Assembly (NCBI GenBank): GCA_009781085.1
Contig: WQYV01000002.1
Span: 1 to 62,807, forward strand
From: Betaproteobacteria bacterium
GTDB taxonomy: Bacteria; Pseudomonadota; Gammaproteobacteria; Burkholderiales; Rhodocyclaceae
Direction of reading: 5' to 3'
DNA length: 62,807 bases
Positions 12,526 to 21,489 of this stretch are shown in pieces. The translations under genes were made by a program, and so were the position numbers. The notes beneath the pieces were generated by a model. It saw nothing but the letters and a program-made list of their open reading frames with translations. It ran no database searches and was not told the origin of the DNA. How positions within the stretch are numbered: position 1 is the first letter of the stretch; each line of letters opens with the position of its first letter.

Positions 12526-12619
12526 GGGAGGCCGCTCCTTCTGGCTTTGACGTCTTTGCAGGGAACGCTACTGGGTACTAAAACGGGCGCAGCCTCAGCA
12601 CTGCAACCCCCCAACAACA

Positions 12620-12908
12620 TGTGGACAAGGTCAATATCCCGCTGAACCCCTGCGTTGTTAACCAGAATATTTACTTCTGGGAAATTTCCGTTTACGCGCC
12701 GGAACAACTCATTACGGCTGCCAGAGTCCGCTACGTCGCATTTTATCGTATGGATTCCGCTCAGTTCTCTGGCGGCCTGTGCCAGCCTGTCTTCCCGGCG
12801 ACTGCATATGATGACCACGCTACCGCGCTGGCGGAAGAGCTTCGCCATTGAGAAACCGATGCCTGTCGCTCCGCCTGTGATCAATACTGTGTTGCCGTCC
12901 ATCCTCAT
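12620..12908 (-). pseudogene. Truncated short-chain dehydrogenase (DltE-like)
   Basis: The first 95 or so residues are a normal SDR Rossmann start: VLITGGATGIGFSMAKLF (the TGxxxGxG motif), VIICSRRE, then ILVNNAGVQRDIDL (the NNAG motif). After about 12620 the family similarity stops. The frame continues to 12453 with unrelated residues that overlap the 3' end of the convergent P-loop/PPR-like gene. The YxxxK catalytic site and the C-terminal half are missing. The break suggests that the neighbouring DNA arrived by rearrangement or insertion. Confidence 0.75.
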
Positions 12909-13082
12909 TTCAGCGCCTCGATTGTCCTGTTAACCCTATTGACCATCGAATATAGCTTACCCTGCCCGAAGCTCAGATGGGTAACGCTGCCTTCCGATCA
13001 GCTTGAATGCTGCACAGCATGAAGCCCAAAATTACCCGTATACCACTTTTAAGTTACATAGAAATTGTTTTGCATATCGTTG

Positions 13083-13111
13083 TTGACTCGTTAATCCTCA
13101 TTAGATATGTT
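13083..13111 (+). promoter_or_regulatory. Candidate sigma-70 promoter for the pilus-like operon
   Basis: TTGACT (13083-13088), a 17 bp spacer and TATGTT (13106-13111) lie about 30 bp before the first ATG. The surrounding 150 bp are AT-rich relative to the genes. A 16 bp near-repeat (ATATGYTTACATCATT) overlaps the -10 box and recurs across the start codon. Confidence 0.5.
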
Positions 13112-13154
13112 TACATCATTCGTAAAAAATCTTTCAGAATATGCTTACATCATT
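13105..13154 (+). repeat. Pair of 16 bp near-identical direct repeats over promoter and start
   Basis: ATATGTTTACATCATT (13105-13120) and ATATGCTTACATCATT (13139-13154) differ at one base and are spaced 34 bp start to start. The second contains the ATG at 13141. They could be a regulator binding pair or a small tandem duplication. Confidence 0.5.
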
Positions 13155-14889
13155 TTCTACCATCAACTCATCGCCTCCCCTCATCGGGCAAACCCTACTT
13201 GCTGCTGGCCTGATTGGCGACGATCAGTTGCGCATTGTCCTCCATGAGCAAACCCGTAAGCTTCGCCCCCTTGGACAATTGTGCGTAGAACTCGGCTTCA
13301 TCACGGAAACCATGCTGCGCGACGCATTATCAAAGCGGTTTGGGCGGCAGGCCGTAGAACTAGCCGGGGCTGGAACTGTGGTCGACCCGGCAGCGCTGGT
13401 TCTCGTGCCCGAGGCGCTCGCCCGCCACCATACCGTACTTCCCTTATCCTTCGACGAACCTGCCGCCACCCTGACCGTAGCAATGGCCAACCCGCAGGAC
13501 CTTATCGCGCTCGACGCACTGGCTGCGCATTGCGGGACAGGACTCCACCTGCGTCCGGCACTCGCCGCCGAATCCGAAATCCGAGAGGCAATCGACCGAC
13601 ATTACGGCTACCGGCTTGCCATCGACGACATTCTTCAGGAACTCGAAACAAGCAGCGTCCCGGCCATGAACGAGACGGGGCATCCGCTCACGCGATTAGT
13701 CGATGCGCTGCTCGTCGATGCGGTCAAGACAGCGGCATCGGATATCCACTTCGAGCCGGAGGCCGGTTTCCTGCGCATCCGTTACCGCGTCGATGGCATC
13801 CTCCACCAGGTACGCGCCCTGCATCTCAACCATTGGCCCGCAATGGCTGTGCGCCTCAAGGTCATGGCCGGGCTCAATATCGCGGAAACGCGTGCGCCGC
13901 AGGACGGGCGGGTCACCATCACCGTCGCCGGGCGACCGGTCGATTTCCGCGTCTCTTCCCTGCCAACGCTGCATGGCGAAAACATCGTATTGCGCATCCT
14001 CGACTATCGCCGGGGCATTGTCCCGCTGGACAGGATCGGGTTCGATGTGGCACGGCTTGCCGCGATTGAACGCATGCTGGCCTACCCCGAAGGGCTGACC
14101 CTCGTCACAGGCCCCACCGGCAGCGGCAAGACCACCACTCTCTACGCCATGCTCGACCACCTCGACGACGAAACCGTCAACATCATGACGCTCGAAGACC
14201 CGGTGGAATACCCAATGGCCCGCGTCCGCCAAACCGCCGTGAGCGAAGCGGCGAAAATCGGCTTCGCTACCGGCATCCGTGCCCTGTTACGCCAGGATCC
14301 GGACATCATCCTCGTCGGCGAAATACGCGATTCCGAAACGGCTGAAATGGCTATCCGCGCCGCGATGACCGGACACCGCGTTTTCGCCACTCTCCATACC
14401 AATTCCGCGATCGGTTCTATCGCGCGCCTACTCGACCTCGGTATCCGTCCGGCACTGCTGGCCGACAACCTGCGCGGCGTGATCGCGCAACGCCTTGTGC
14501 GCCGCCTGTGCCTGGACTGCCGTTACCTGGCTCCGGCAACCGCCGGGGAATGCCTTCGCCTCGGCCTGCACGATGAAGGGGGCGGTAATGGCCTCATCCT
14601 CGCCCACGCAGGCGCTTGCCCGAACTGCGCTGGACGGGGGTATCGCGGGCGGTTGCCGATCTTCGAGGTATTGAACATGGACGAGACACTCAATGAACTC
14701 GTCGCTACGGGGGCACCCCCTGCCGAAATTGCGTGCGTTGCACGCATGCGGGAAGGATATCTCGGACTCAGTGACGATGGACGGCAAAAGGCGCTGGAAG
14801 GCAGTACCTCGCCCGAAGAACTGTTCCGCATCCTGGGACCGCTTCCACCCCCGGCAAAACCAACGCAAAGTACGAGGGAAACACAATGA
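13141..14889 (+). CDS. GspE/PilB-type secretion or pilus assembly ATPase
   Basis: Hexameric ATPase that would power pilin extrusion from the cytoplasmic face. 582 residues. An N-terminal MshEN/T2SE_N-like domain (LIGQTLLAAGLI, FITETMLRDALSKRFG) precedes the core: Walker A GPTGSGKTTTLY near 323, Asp box TLEDPVEYP near 350, Walker B DPDIILVGEIRD near 387, His box ATLHTN. A zinc-binding pair CLDC/CPNC (about 457 and 494) is typical of GspE and PilB. First gene of an eight-gene operon; its stop overlaps the next start (ATGA). The ATG overlaps a repeat and has no clear Shine-Dalgarno. Confidence 0.9.
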   Translation: MLTSFSTINSSPPLIGQTLLAAGLIGDDQLRIVLHEQTRKLRPLGQLCVELGFITETMLRDALSKRFGRQAVELAGAGTVVDPAALVLVPEALARHHTVLPLSFDEPAATLTVAMANPQDLIALDALAAHCGTGLHLRPALAAESEIREAIDRHYGYRLAIDDILQELETSSVPAMNETGHPLTRLVDALLVDAVKTAASDIHFEPEAGFLRIRYRVDGILHQVRALHLNHWPAMAVRLKVMAGLNIAETRAPQDGRVTITVAGRPVDFRVSSLPTLHGENIVLRILDYRRGIVPLDRIGFDVARLAAIERMLAYPEGLTLVTGPTGSGKTTTLYAMLDHLDDETVNIMTLEDPVEYPMARVRQTAVSEAAKIGFATGIRALLRQDPDIILVGEIRDSETAEMAIRAAMTGHRVFATLHTNSAIGSIARLLDLGIRPALLADNLRGVIAQRLVRRLCLDCRYLAPATAGECLRLGLHDEGGGNGLILAHAGACPNCAGRGYRGRLPIFEVLNMDETLNELVATGAPPAEIACVARMREGYLGLSDDGRQKALEGSTSPEELFRILGPLPPPAKPTQSTRETQ

Positions 14890-16088
14890 GCCGCTACCGT
14901 TACCGCGCCTGTGACACGAATGGGCAAATCGCGAAAGGCGAAATCGAAGCTGCGAGCCATGTCGAACTCGAAGAACGGTTGCGTAGGCGCGGGCTGGAAC
15001 CAATACGCATCAAACCGGCTCGGCCTTCATGGCTAACGGGCCGACGGAGTATTCCCAGGCGCGAACTAATCCATTTCTGCTTTCACCTCGAACAAATGCT
15101 CGGCGCGGGCGTCCCGATACTCGATGTCCTTGCAGACCTCGCCGATGGGCAGGGGCATCCTGGCACCAAGGCCATCGCGTCCGACCTGTACGCCGAAGTC
15201 GAACGCGGTCAGCCGCTTTCTTCCGCCATGAAACAACATCCGCAAGTTTTCGACGAAGTGTTCCGATGCATGTTGCATGCAGGCGAATCGACCGGCGATC
15301 TCACGCCCGTGTTGCGGCAAATCGCCTCAGACCTCGCCAGCGCCGATGAACTCAGAGCCAATGCCCGCAAAATCGCCATTTACCCGTTCGTCGTTGGAAG
15401 CGTGCTCCTCGTGGCAATCGCAGTAGCATTGACTCAAGTCGTGCCGCAAGTCGCTACCCTGTTTCGCAGCAATGGGCAAGTTTTGCCCTTTTCAACACGC
15501 CTGCTGATCGGTATTTCTGGTTGCTTTAGGCAATATGCCTGGCTGTTGCCGCCGGTGCTTATTGCCGCACCCATCGCGCTTTCCATGGCTGCGGCACGGC
15601 AGCCAGCATTGCGTTTGTTCCTACATACCCTTGCGTTACGGCTACCGCTCGTTGGTTCCATCACGCAACGGCTGGCTCTGACCCGCACCGCTAGCCTGCT
15701 TGCCATGCTCTACGCCAGCGGCATCACCGTGATCGATGCGATTGCCAGCACCGCACGCGCGACACCAAACTTGGCGATTCGCTACGGCATCGAAACCGCC
15801 GGTACGCGCATTGCCGCAGGGCAAGGCATCGCCAGCGCCTTCGAATCTACCGGGTTTTTTCCCAGGCTAGTCATTCGGATGCTGAAGGTAGGCGAACAAA
15901 CCGGGCGGCTCGACAGCGCCCTTGGGCAACTCGTTTATTTCTACGAGCGCGATGCCCGTGAAGCCATTGAACGCCTACAAGCCAGCATCGAACCGGCGCT
16001 CACTATCGTCATGGGCCTGCTGATGCTCTGGATTGCTATCGCCGTCCTCGGCCCGATTTATGACATCATCACCAGCCTGCCGGTTTGA
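14886..16088 (+). CDS. GspF/PilC-type inner-membrane platform protein
   Basis: 400 residues, usual length. The platform protein couples the ATPase to the growing pilus or pseudopilus. The N-terminal YRYRACDTNGQIAKGEIEA is typical. Two T2SSF modules follow, the first around FCFHLEQMLGAGVPILDVL and the second around TRTASLLAMLYASGITVIDAI, with hydrophobic segments near 170-190, 215-235 and 370-395. The start overlaps the ATPase stop by 4 bp, consistent with translational coupling. Confidence 0.92.
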   Translation: MSRYRYRACDTNGQIAKGEIEAASHVELEERLRRRGLEPIRIKPARPSWLTGRRSIPRRELIHFCFHLEQMLGAGVPILDVLADLADGQGHPGTKAIASDLYAEVERGQPLSSAMKQHPQVFDEVFRCMLHAGESTGDLTPVLRQIASDLASADELRANARKIAIYPFVVGSVLLVAIAVALTQVVPQVATLFRSNGQVLPFSTRLLIGISGCFRQYAWLLPPVLIAAPIALSMAAARQPALRLFLHTLALRLPLVGSITQRLALTRTASLLAMLYASGITVIDAIASTARATPNLAIRYGIETAGTRIAAGQGIASAFESTGFFPRLVIRMLKVGEQTGRLDSALGQLVYFYERDAREAIERLQASIEPALTIVMGLLMLWIAIAVLGPIYDIITSLPV

Positions 16089-16096
16089 AGATCGCC

Positions 16097-17518
16097 ATGA
16101 AACATTCTTTGGTCATTAACTCGCAGGGGCTCGATATCTGGCGGCACACGGCAAGCGGCATCGAGCTCGAAATGAAGCTCGATGCCGACGATAAAAGAGC
16201 CTGGGCGAAATTCCAGGACTGGCTGGTTGGTGAGCGCCGTCGCTGTGCCCTCGTCGCCGACCTGCCCGACGAACGCCACGCCATCGAACGCCTGCCGCAT
16301 ACTTCACGTACCGACCGCCTCCAACTCATCGAACGTAAGCTGGCACAACGCTTTCCAGATGCCGCATTTACAAGTGCAGTTCCGCTGCCCGTCGCCCCTA
16401 AAGACGGCGCGGCCAAACTCGTGCTGCTTTCTGCCCTGCCCCGTTCATCCTCCATTTCTATTTGGCTGGACATGCTGGGCGAAACCGGCATACAAGGCCG
16501 AATCAACGTGCCGCGCCTCACTAGCGTGCCATTCTTAGTCGAACATTGGTACTGCCGCCAGCGCACATTTCCGCCGCAATGCTTACTGCTCGCCCTCGGG
16601 GCAGGTGGTATGCGCCAGATATTTTTCCGGCAACGCCGCCTTGCCTTCTCACGAGTCATCACCGCCAAGGCAGCCACGTTTGCCGGGAGCATACCCGCTT
16701 ACCGCGACGAACTCACGCAAACCCTGGCCTGGCTGCCCTCGCAACGTCTCGTCGAAGGGACACCCCCTATACTCGTCCTCGCAGTTGAAGCCGATTTCCC
16801 GCTCCTGCGCGAATTAATTCCATCCCCGAACAGTGCTATGGATTTCATCGATATTGCCCGGTGCTCTGGCGGCGACACTGACATTCTCTCACTAGCCTTG
16901 AGAGAAACCCGTCATGGTGGTTCACCAAACTATTACGACTGCCCCCAATTACGCCGGGTACGCCAATTCACCGCCGCACGCCGCGCCATATGGGCTATCA
17001 CCGTGACCACATTTGCCATCGGTTTGGCGAGCGCCGCAGCCAGAGCCGTCGATGCCGCCCATTTGCGCCAGGAAACCGAGCAACTCATTGCGGAACAGCG
17101 AAAACTGCAAAATGAGCTGGAAAAACTGGGCGCAGAAGCTATTGCCGAACCAAGCGCGGATTTCCCTGACGACTGGTTTGACAAGGCCGAAAACCTTGTC
17201 CGGGATGCAGGGGTTGCTCCAATCGACATACTGCAAGCTGTCGCAGGATTGCTCGACAAGGCTCCTTGGGCGCGGCTGGAATCGCTGGCCTGGAAAAAAC
17301 TCCCCACACAGGGTTTGGCTGAGAGCGTGCCATCGGCCAGCATTGAGCTTGAAATTTCGCTCACCGATAACGAACCGCCGCAAACTGCCGCCGACAGGCT
17401 GGCCTCATCCTGGCAACAGCAACATGGCTCGGCCATGAAGGCGCACATCGAGCCCGGCATGGCGCGCCTGCGGCTCGACACCACGCTCGCCCTACCGTCG
17501 CAGGAAAAAGTGCCATGA
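16097..17518 (+). CDS. PilM/PilN- or GspL-like inner-membrane assembly protein
   Basis: 473 residues. A cytoplasmic N-terminal part of about 290 residues with weak PilM/GspL-like appearance is followed by one membrane segment (AIWAITVTTFAIGLASAAA, about 298), a heptad-like stretch (RQETEQLIAEQRKLQNELEKL) and a periplasmic domain. This layout is that of GspL, or of PilM fused to PilN. Sequence identity to either is not obvious, so the call rests on topology and on its place between the platform protein and a PilO/GspM-like gene. A TTG at 16085 overlapping the previous stop is an alternative start. Confidence 0.6.
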   Translation: MKHSLVINSQGLDIWRHTASGIELEMKLDADDKRAWAKFQDWLVGERRRCALVADLPDERHAIERLPHTSRTDRLQLIERKLAQRFPDAAFTSAVPLPVAPKDGAAKLVLLSALPRSSSISIWLDMLGETGIQGRINVPRLTSVPFLVEHWYCRQRTFPPQCLLLALGAGGMRQIFFRQRRLAFSRVITAKAATFAGSIPAYRDELTQTLAWLPSQRLVEGTPPILVLAVEADFPLLRELIPSPNSAMDFIDIARCSGGDTDILSLALRETRHGGSPNYYDCPQLRRVRQFTAARRAIWAITVTTFAIGLASAAARAVDAAHLRQETEQLIAEQRKLQNELEKLGAEAIAEPSADFPDDWFDKAENLVRDAGVAPIDILQAVAGLLDKAPWARLESLAWKKLPTQGLAESVPSASIELEISLTDNEPPQTAADRLASSWQQQHGSAMKAHIEPGMARLRLDTTLALPSQEKVP

Positions 17519-18177
17519 ACATGCCGATGCAGGCTCCGCTCCCGTTGCAGCTATCACAACCGCACGGTTTTGCCGTGCCGCCAGCATTCCGCCGCGCCCT
17601 ACTCTATTTCGTGGCCGTGCTTGTCGTCGCACTGATGCTCTGGTTCCTGTCCGATGCCTGGCACGCCGAAGCTGAAGCTGAACAGAACGATGCACGCGTA
17701 AGTACGCAGAAAACCGTCGTGCAACTAACCAGCGCCCGCGAAACCGAATCAGCACGTATGACCCACGTAAAACGTTTCGCCCTGATAAAAACCGCGTTGG
17801 AAAAAACGTCTCCTGGTAAAACCGAATGGGAACAACTTACCCGGCAACTGTCCATACACCCCCATATCGTCGAACCCACCCTAGATTCCCTACCCATCCA
17901 AGCCGCATTTCCAGAGCCTCAAAACGCGGCCGCCTCGGCGCTTCGCGCCACCCACCCAGGGAGGAAAATGCCTGCCATCACCATCCAAGGTGTACGCATT
18001 GAAGCTGGGTTATTGCACGAAGAAACGTTGCTTGTGCTCGATTCCATCGCTACCGGTTCACCGGCGCATGTCATCCCTATAGGATGTTCACTGCAGCGGG
18101 AAGCTGATACCGCGCCTGTCACACTACGGGCTCTCTGCGAATTCACTTGGGTTGCCCTCGTGCCGTCTCTGGAATGA
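17515..18177 (+). CDS. PilO/GspM-like inner-membrane protein
   Basis: 220 residues. One N-terminal membrane helix (LLYFVAVLVVALMLWFLS, about 35-55) is followed by an alpha-helical periplasmic region (EAEAEQNDARVSTQKTVVQL) and a C-terminal domain. The layout fits PilO/GspM, the bitopic partner of PilN/GspL. The start overlaps the upstream stop (ATGA). The specific family is inferred from position and topology. Confidence 0.55.
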   Translation: MNMPMQAPLPLQLSQPHGFAVPPAFRRALLYFVAVLVVALMLWFLSDAWHAEAEAEQNDARVSTQKTVVQLTSARETESARMTHVKRFALIKTALEKTSPGKTEWEQLTRQLSIHPHIVEPTLDSLPIQAAFPEPQNAAASALRATHPGRKMPAITIQGVRIEAGLLHEETLLVLDSIATGSPAHVIPIGCSLQREADTAPVTLRALCEFTWVALVPSLE

Positions 18178-18184
18178 ACAGGGT

Positions 18185-18625
18185 ATGGGCATGGACACAC
18201 CGAGCACCCACCGCCGCCTCTTGCCTATATTTGCACTTGCCATGGCATGCCAAGTGTTGGCCTTGGAACGGGACATCGCTGCACCGTCCTCGCTTAAACC
18301 CAAGTTCCGGCAAGCGCCTATAGCATTCGACGGACGCGTTTTCTTTTCTGCCGCCGAACGGCGGGCGCTGGAAATTAAGTCTGCGACTCCAATCGTCACT
18401 GCCCCTCCCCCTGTGGCAACGCTTCCCAAACGGCGCTTTAACGGAACCCTATGGCGCGATAGCCGCATCGTTGCCCTATGGTTCGATGGTGACCTGGTCG
18501 ACCCGGCCACCGAACCAGCCATCCGCATCGGCGACGGCATTCCGGTCACGATGGTTTCTGGGCGTCGGCAAACCTTGTCACCGGGGCAAAGCTGGCCCAT
18601 CTCAAGCAGGAAACCTGAACCATGA
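18185..18625 (+). CDS. Small exported protein of the pilus-like operon (PilP/GspC-like position)
   Basis: 146 residues from the ATG at 18185. A probable signal peptide (LLPIFALAMACQVLAL) is followed by a short periplasmic region with a proline-rich linker (APPPVATLPK) and a compact C-terminal half (FNGTLWRDSRIVALWFDGDL). It occupies the place of PilP, the lipoprotein or periplasmic protein that contacts the secretin in type IV pili, yet no secretin gene follows. I see no diagnostic PilP motif. The stop overlaps the next start. Confidence 0.5.
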   Translation: MGMDTPSTHRRLLPIFALAMACQVLALERDIAAPSSLKPKFRQAPIAFDGRVFFSAAERRALEIKSATPIVTAPPPVATLPKRRFNGTLWRDSRIVALWFDGDLVDPATEPAIRIGDGIPVTMVSGRRQTLSPGQSWPISSRKPEP

Positions 18626-19914
18626 CGCCGCCCCCGTTCTCCATCCGCCACTCGCACGGCGGGGCATTGCTTCCCGCCGTGCTTTTGCTGCTGCTCATGG
18701 CATCCGCCGCACTGGCAGTTTCCGGACACCTCGCATACCAAGCCAAGCAGCGGGCCAGCGGGCGCAGCATTGCCGCACTAGCCCAAGCCAAGGATGCACT
18801 CATCGGCTACGCCTTTAGTTACCCCGAATTGCAGCACGACGGACAGGCCATCGGTTACATGCCATGTCCCGATAAAACCAACAGCGGCTCTGTCTCCCTT
18901 GGAGCATGTAACGCCCGTGACCACGGAGCCATTGGCCGTTTTCCGTACCGTACCCTGGGCCTACCGATCCTGCGCGACAGCCAAGGACAATGCCTGTGGT
19001 ACGCGATCGCCGGCAGTGCCAAACATAACCCCAAGCCATTGACACTCAATTGGGACAGTCCTGGGCAATTCAGGGTCGTTTCACCATCCGGGCGTGCGAT
19101 CAGCGGTGAAAAGTATGACGCTATCGCAGTTATCCTGGCTCCCGGAGCCGCGCTGCCCGGCCAAACTCGTCCCCCTGCCCCCACAAATGCGCAACGTTGC
19201 CCAGGCAGTGCGAACGCCTCCAGCGACCTGCCCGCCTTCCTCGACCAGCCATACGCCAGCGACATCCCCGGCAATCTCGACATCGTCCAGGGGGGATTGG
19301 GTACGGATTCCAACGACATTACCGCCTGGATCACCGTCGATGACCTATTCGGCGCCCTGCGCAGACGGTCCGACTTCCCCGCCCTGATCGATGCCGTCCT
19401 TGATGCCGCGGCCACGGCACTGCAATCGCGCCTCGCCGACATCGGTCCTGATAATCCCGGCGACAATGGCGCCGGTACGGCATTCCTCACTGCCCAGGCC
19501 GAAACCATTATCGGCAACCGTGCACATGGGCGCCTGCCTGACAGTGCCACGCTTGGCATCGCGGCAGAACAATCCGCCGCCCACGACAACTGGCGCGACC
19601 AACTACGCTTTGTCGCCTGCATGGACGGTAGCGCCTGCCTGACGGCGATACTGGCCGATTCGGCAACCTCCCCGCCCGTTTCCGCAACTGAAACCTGTCG
19701 TGCGCTCGTTCTGTTTGGCGGCGAGAGGCTACGGGGCGATGCGCCCCAACAGCGAAGCACCGCAGCTGAACGCGCAGATACCACCCAATACCTTGAGGGG
19801 ATGAACCGCGTGAGCTTCACCACCGGCGTGGGTAACTACGCCGGGTATCGCCACTATGCTGTTACAGACCCTCACTTGCCTGCCAGCGAGGATTTAATCC
19901 GATGCATACCATAA
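18622..19914 (+). CDS. Large pilin-like protein, GspK/PilX-type position
   Basis: 430 residues. A short N-terminus ends in a hydrophobic helix (ALLPAVLLLLLMASAALAV), then a helical stretch and a large cysteine-containing exported domain. The AALAQAKDALIGYAF motif is close to one in the next pilin-like protein (DDITEALIGFAL), which suggests that the two share a fold. The canonical prepilin cleavage motif G-FTLxE is degenerate here (HGGALLPAVLL), as in GspK-type minor pseudopilins. The start overlaps the upstream stop and the 3' end overlaps the next gene by 13 bp. Confidence 0.6.
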   Translation: MTPPPFSIRHSHGGALLPAVLLLLLMASAALAVSGHLAYQAKQRASGRSIAALAQAKDALIGYAFSYPELQHDGQAIGYMPCPDKTNSGSVSLGACNARDHGAIGRFPYRTLGLPILRDSQGQCLWYAIAGSAKHNPKPLTLNWDSPGQFRVVSPSGRAISGEKYDAIAVILAPGAALPGQTRPPAPTNAQRCPGSANASSDLPAFLDQPYASDIPGNLDIVQGGLGTDSNDITAWITVDDLFGALRRRSDFPALIDAVLDAAATALQSRLADIGPDNPGDNGAGTAFLTAQAETIIGNRAHGRLPDSATLGIAAEQSAAHDNWRDQLRFVACMDGSACLTAILADSATSPPVSATETCRALVLFGGERLRGDAPQQRSTAAERADTTQYLEGMNRVSFTTGVGNYAGYRHYAVTDPHLPASEDLIRCIP

Positions 19915-20579
19915 GCATATTTTCTACCAAACGCGGCTTCACCCTCATCGAAATGGCCATCGTGCTCGTCGTGCTTGGCCTGACCGCCAGCCTTCTTATC
20001 GCGCCGCTCGCCATGCGTTTTGAGGCTAGCCAACGCCACGCTGCCGAAAGCATGCTCGACGATATCACTGAGGCGCTCATCGGTTTCGCCCTGGTTCAGG
20101 GCCGCCTACCGTGCCCAAGCATCGAACCAGACCCTTTTAACCCCGCCTATGGGTTGGAACAAGGTCCCCCCTGCTCGTTAAACGTACCTGGCTACCTGCC
20201 CTGGCGCACGCTCGGCCTGCCTGGCCATGACCCCTGGGGCAACCCACGCACTGGCGCAAACCAACCTTGGGTAGGGTGCTGGCGCTATCAGCCGGACAAA
20301 AATTTCGTTGAAGGCACGATTTCGCTTTCCACCCTACCAAGCGGCCAAATCCAGATCAAGGATCACGACGGTAACCTGGTCAGCACGTCAGATTCCCGCG
20401 TCGTTGCTGTCGTTTTTTCGACTGGCCCAAACCGGCATGCCGACGGGCTCAATGCCGCTTATTCGCCTGCCTCACCCTCGTTTGAAGCCGGGGAACCGAC
20501 CCCCGCCTTCGATGACCTGGTGCGCTGGGTCGGACATCCGCTCTTCATCGCCCGCCTCGCCCGTAGCGGACGCCTGTGA
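19902..20579 (+). CDS. Prepilin-like protein (minor pilin/pseudopilin)
   Basis: 225 residues. A clear type III signal, KRG-FTLIEMAIVLVVLG, has the cleavage glycine and Glu at +5, followed by the hydrophobic helix. The mature part has PCP and CWRY cysteines (RLPCPSIEP, WVGCWRYQP) and the sequence YLPWRTLGLPGHDPWG, which parallels FPYRTLGLP in the preceding protein. Processing would need a prepilin peptidase encoded elsewhere. Confidence 0.85.
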   Translation: MHTISIFSTKRGFTLIEMAIVLVVLGLTASLLIAPLAMRFEASQRHAAESMLDDITEALIGFALVQGRLPCPSIEPDPFNPAYGLEQGPPCSLNVPGYLPWRTLGLPGHDPWGNPRTGANQPWVGCWRYQPDKNFVEGTISLSTLPSGQIQIKDHDGNLVSTSDSRVVAVVFSTGPNRHADGLNAAYSPASPSFEAGEPTPAFDDLVRWVGHPLFIARLARSGRL

Positions 20580-20627
20580 CGTCCGCGTTTTTTTCAACAT
20601 TACCCTAATCAGAAAAGGAGAATTGCA

Positions 20628-21284
20628 ATGAAAACAAAATCATCTGTTGGACAAACCGGCTTCACCCTCGTCGAAATTTCAATCGTCCTTGTCATCATCG
20701 GACTGTTGATCGGTGGAGTACTCAAAGGCCAGGAACTCATCAACAGCGCCAAAGTAAAAAACCTTGCCAAAGATTTCACTAACACTCAGGCAATCCTCTA
20801 CGCTTACCAAGACAAATTTCGTGCCCTACCTGGCGACGACAGCCGCGCATCAGAGCATGTCTGCCCGCAGGGTACCCCCAACTGCGTAAATGCCGGTGAC
20901 GCAAGCGGAACCATCGACGGTGACTGGGATGCCGCCCCGACGGCATCTGCCGAAAGCATTTATTTCTGGCAGCATGTCCGGTTTGCAAACCTCGCCACCG
21001 GCTCAACCGACACAACCAGCCCCAATTTCCCTCCCTTCAACAGCATAGGCGGGCGCATTGGCATCCAATCCGGCGGCACCGTTGCCCCTTTGGGCGTACC
21101 AGGCAGTTATGTAATCTGCTCGGCGGGCATTCCCGGCAAACTCGTCCGCCAACTCGATAACACGTTGGATGACGGCGACCCTTCAACTGGCGCGATGCGC
21201 ATCGGAATCACTACCGCAGGCCCGGCGGTTAGCATTGCCAGCCTCAACGATGGCACGGCTTACGTTGCCTGCCTAGGTTTTTGA
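20628..21284 (+). CDS. Prepilin-like protein, probable major pilin of the cluster
   Basis: 218 residues. Type III signal QTG-FTLVEISIVLVIIG, then GGVLKGQELINSAKVKNLA, a pattern common in betaproteobacterial pilin-like proteins. Cysteine pairs (HVCPQGTPNC; VICSAG...VACLGF) could form disulfides. It has the best ribosome site of the operon (AAAAGGAGAATTGCA before the ATG) and a 48 bp gap from the preceding gene, both consistent with higher expression as the main subunit. Last gene of the operon. Confidence 0.85.
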   Translation: MKTKSSVGQTGFTLVEISIVLVIIGLLIGGVLKGQELINSAKVKNLAKDFTNTQAILYAYQDKFRALPGDDSRASEHVCPQGTPNCVNAGDASGTIDGDWDAAPTASAESIYFWQHVRFANLATGSTDTTSPNFPPFNSIGGRIGIQSGGTVAPLGVPGSYVICSAGIPGKLVRQLDNTLDDGDPSTGAMRIGITTAGPAVSIASLNDGTAYVACLGF

Positions 21285-21294
21285 CAACTCTCCG

Positions 21295-21333
21295 CCTCCC
21301 GCAAACCATTGCAGCAACGGAGGGTTTGCGGGG
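21295..21333 (+). terminator. Stem-loop after the pilus-like operon
   Basis: CCTCCCGCAAACC and GGTTTGCGGG can pair around a 15-base loop just downstream of the last pilin gene. No U-tract follows, so it may be a weak or factor-assisted terminator or an mRNA 3' end stabiliser. The rest of 21334-21489 shows nothing recognisable. Confidence 0.45.
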
Positions 21334-21489
21334 GGCATGATTTGGCCGCACTGATCCAGATTCCGGCCATCCGATGCTTTTTTGTACTTCATGAACAAAT
21401 GCGGTAAAAGGATGACCATTGTTCGTCTGTCAATCGTTCATATCTGCTCATGCAGCATGAGAATTGCCCGCCACGCCGTCTAGCAACAG

